Source: Asparagopsis taxiformis (taxonomy: Eukaryota > Rhodophyta > Florideophyceae > Bonnemaisoniales > Bonnemaisoniaceae). From it: DNA of 64,000 nt. Under the pieces are notes generated by a model, which saw only the letters and a program-made list of their open reading frames with translations, did not search any database and was not told where the DNA came from. The stretch lies in NCBI GenBank assembly GCA_030407315.1, contig JALQPE010000386.1, positions 1 through 64,000 on the forward strand. The letters run 5' to 3'. A program made the translations under genes and the position numbers. Position 1 is the first letter of the stretch. Each line of letters begins with the position of its first letter. This document shows, one piece after another, positions 62,603 through 64,000 of this stretch.

Positions 62603-63379
62603 CTACTCGGTGGGCATATATTTTGGCCACAACTGCCAGAATGCGACAACACTGCTCGCAAAACCACAAGCGCCTACAATGGCTGGATGAAGTTGCTGTT
62701 GGCGAGTCAAACTCCATGCCACAATCAAATCCCCAGAATGCTTTGTACAAACTGCCATTGCCGCCTTCCTTTGTCTTAAAACGCTTAGATATTCACTTCT
62801 GACATCGGCCTCAGAGTCCACTGTGCCACTGCTGCTACCTGTGGCATTGTCATCTTTCTTCTCCTGTCCAGCACGTTTCATTTGAGAGAGCAGACGTTGT
62901 TGCCGCCTGTGCAATTGTAGCATAGTGTGCACGGAGCCGACAAGGCTCGCTAGCACAGCAGTGAGCCAAAACTTGGCGGCGCGCCTGGAGGCACTGCGAA
63001 CATCACCAGCAACTAGTTTAGTCTTGTGTAGAAAGGTTACATTGTCAAAGACATAGTATGAAAAGAGACCGGCGTCAGCAATTAGAGCTGCGAGGTCTGG
63101 CAATGGCGGGAGAGACTGAGTTGAAATGGAAGAAATGCGCTGCTTTGATTTGGCATACACGGACGCCCACTTGAACAAACGCCAAATCTGACGCGAAGTA
63201 GCTAATGCAGTTTCCAGGGATGCTACCTTGGCGGTAGCTGTGTTCGGGCGCGGTGGCGACCGGCCGGCGTCAAGGCCGCGCAGCAATTTGCAGAGGTACT
63301 GCAACAGACGGAAGAGTTTATCTTTCCCATCGGTCTGTGAGAGAGTGCGGTGCCATGTTTCTGCAGCTAACATCGACAT
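62603..63379 (-). CDS. PEX11: Peroxin-11 (PEX11 family)
   Basis: 258 residues from ATG 63379. Family features in order: an N-terminal amphipathic region with TDGKDKLFRLLQYLCKLLRG (the K-x-x-R-x-x-Q-Y pattern), TALATSRQIWRLFKWASVYA (the SRKxxRLxK-like motif), LIADAGLFSYYVFDNVTFLH (central membrane-proximal segment), a second hydrophobic stretch AKFWLTAVLASLVGSVHTML, a Ser/Lys-rich loop, and a C-terminal AIVGACGFASSVVAFWQLWP helix. PEX11 bends the peroxisome membrane and drives elongation and division. Intronless; size is normal. Confidence 0.93.
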   Translation of the reverse strand: MSMLAAETWHRTLSQTDGKDKLFRLLQYLCKLLRGLDAGRSPPRPNTATAKVASLETALATSRQIWRLFKWASVYAKSKQRISSISTQSLPPLPDLAALIADAGLFSYYVFDNVTFLHKTKLVAGDVRSASRRAAKFWLTAVLASLVGSVHTMLQLHRRQQRLLSQMKRAGQEKKDDNATGSSSGTVDSEADVRSEYLSVLRQRKAAMAVCTKHSGDLIVAWSLTRQQQLHPAIVGACGFASSVVAFWQLWPKYMPTE

Positions 63380-63611
63380 TGTGATACAAGATAGAATGGT
63401 GCGGTTAGCGGTCTAGTCGAAAGCGGTGGCAATTTATAGATCCCAGCGATGGTCTGGTAGAGGAGTGGAAGAAAAGCTATCTGCGTAAATCTCCGACTTT
63501 TTCAAATTAAAAACATTTTGGCGGCACTCATTCTCAGCACAAACCTAATGGACAATAAACATTCGGCGCATGTCTTCATCCACGATCAAGCCAGTCATCT
63601 CTGTTCTGTTC

Positions 63612-64000
63612 CTACAAAAATCCACCAAGGTCATCATCGAGTGTATTCGAATCATCCGAATCATAATCCTGGAAGTCCTGAGGACGTGACATACACTTGA
63701 GCGAAGCCGCATTCCTGCGCAACCAATCCGGATCCAGGTATGGTAGCTTGCTACGAACCGAATCAATTGCCTCCAGAAGATCCTTGTTCATGGCAACCGC
63801 ATGACGATCATATTCCAGATTGAGACCAAAGCACAATACACGTAGTTCCTTGTTGTGCTCCTTGATCACGTCCAGCAGCTTCATGATGCACTTTGTCTTC
63901 GATTTGCGAGGAGAATAAATGCCAAGCACAAGGTATCGCAGCTGCGCACCAAGCTTTCTCAACACACCGCAAATACATTTCACACTCAACGTTTCTCCAT
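63612..64000 (-). CDS. C-terminal part of an unidentified protein, continues beyond window
   Basis: The frame is open from the window edge (GGA GAA ACG TTG reads GETLSVKC) to the stop at 63612; no start is visible, so the 5' part lies to the right. At least 129 residues are seen: two helix-strand units (LRKLGAQLRYLVLGIYSPRK and VIKEHNKELRVLCFGLNLEY) spaced like leucine-rich repeats, then a segment ending LDPDWLRRNAASLKCMS, and an acidic tail (DYDSDDSNTLDDDLGGFL). I do not recognise the family; LRR-like is a guess. Confidence 0.7.
   Translation of the reverse strand, partial: GETLSVKCICGVLRKLGAQLRYLVLGIYSPRKSKTKCIMKLLDVIKEHNKELRVLCFGLNLEYDRHAVAMNKDLLEAIDSVRSKLPYLDPDWLRRNAASLKCMSRPQDFQDYDSDDSNTLDDDLGGFL

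Noticed and set aside
62310..62750. 146-codon minus-strand frame
   Set aside because: Overlaps the end of the peroxin-11 gene in another frame and shows no domain.

Overview
The window looks like nuclear DNA of a eukaryote with a two-compartment genome, and a multicellular red alga such as Chondrus crispus is my best guess. The reasons are large, almost intronless eukaryotic genes packed closely in one stretch, a predicted plastid-targeted protein, a peroxin-11, a relative of vanadium haloperoxidases, and a second stretch made almost wholly of nested repeats and transposable elements. The species is an inference; no rRNA or plastid marker is present.

Positions 1-46420 are the repeat compartment. 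From 1 to about 12090 there are short tandem arrays, a 6-kb inverted duplication (about 2940-8890) holding members of a repeat family I call R501 (monomer 501 bp, each with a conserved hairpin), an R501 tandem array, and copy 1 of a 1.8-kb direct duplication. From about 13000 to 15306 lies a decayed gene with a 2-oxoglutarate/Fe(II) oxygenase domain. From 15650 to 20310 there are foldback repeats built round a near-perfect 37-bp palindrome (13 copies). From 20310 to 25620 there is little: a decayed importin-like fragment, a palindromic array and a glycine-rich reading frame.

Positions 26521-30477 carry the most interesting gene: a ParB-like domain (DGLHR), a long basic then acidic linker, and a 2OG-Fe(II) oxygenase domain, broken by two compensating frameshifts. 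It is flanked by R501 copies and is homologous in its oxygenase part to the decayed gene at 14-15.3 kb. Copy 2 of the 1.8-kb duplication (to 33423) ends abruptly in a Ty3/gypsy chromovirus integrase. A CpG-rich, coding-poor zone follows, then a frameshifted gag-like gene on the minus strand, a pair of inverted LTRs round a truncated gag (40098-42481), a truncated piggyBac copy, and a full-length piggyBac element with matching 18-bp terminal inverted repeats (43573-46418).

Positions 46488-64000 are a compact host gene island: a vanadium-haloperoxidase-like gene with a frameshift and altered active site, a plastid-targeted protein, an HVA22/REEP protein with one intron, cytosolic isoleucyl-tRNA synthetase, a short-chain dehydrogenase, a NAP/SET histone chaperone, a TrmH-type RNA methyltransferase, a mitochondrial helical-repeat protein, two neighbouring proline-rich EF-hand paralogues, a peroxin-11, and the 3' end of an unidentified gene. 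These serve unrelated housekeeping roles and do not form a pathway.
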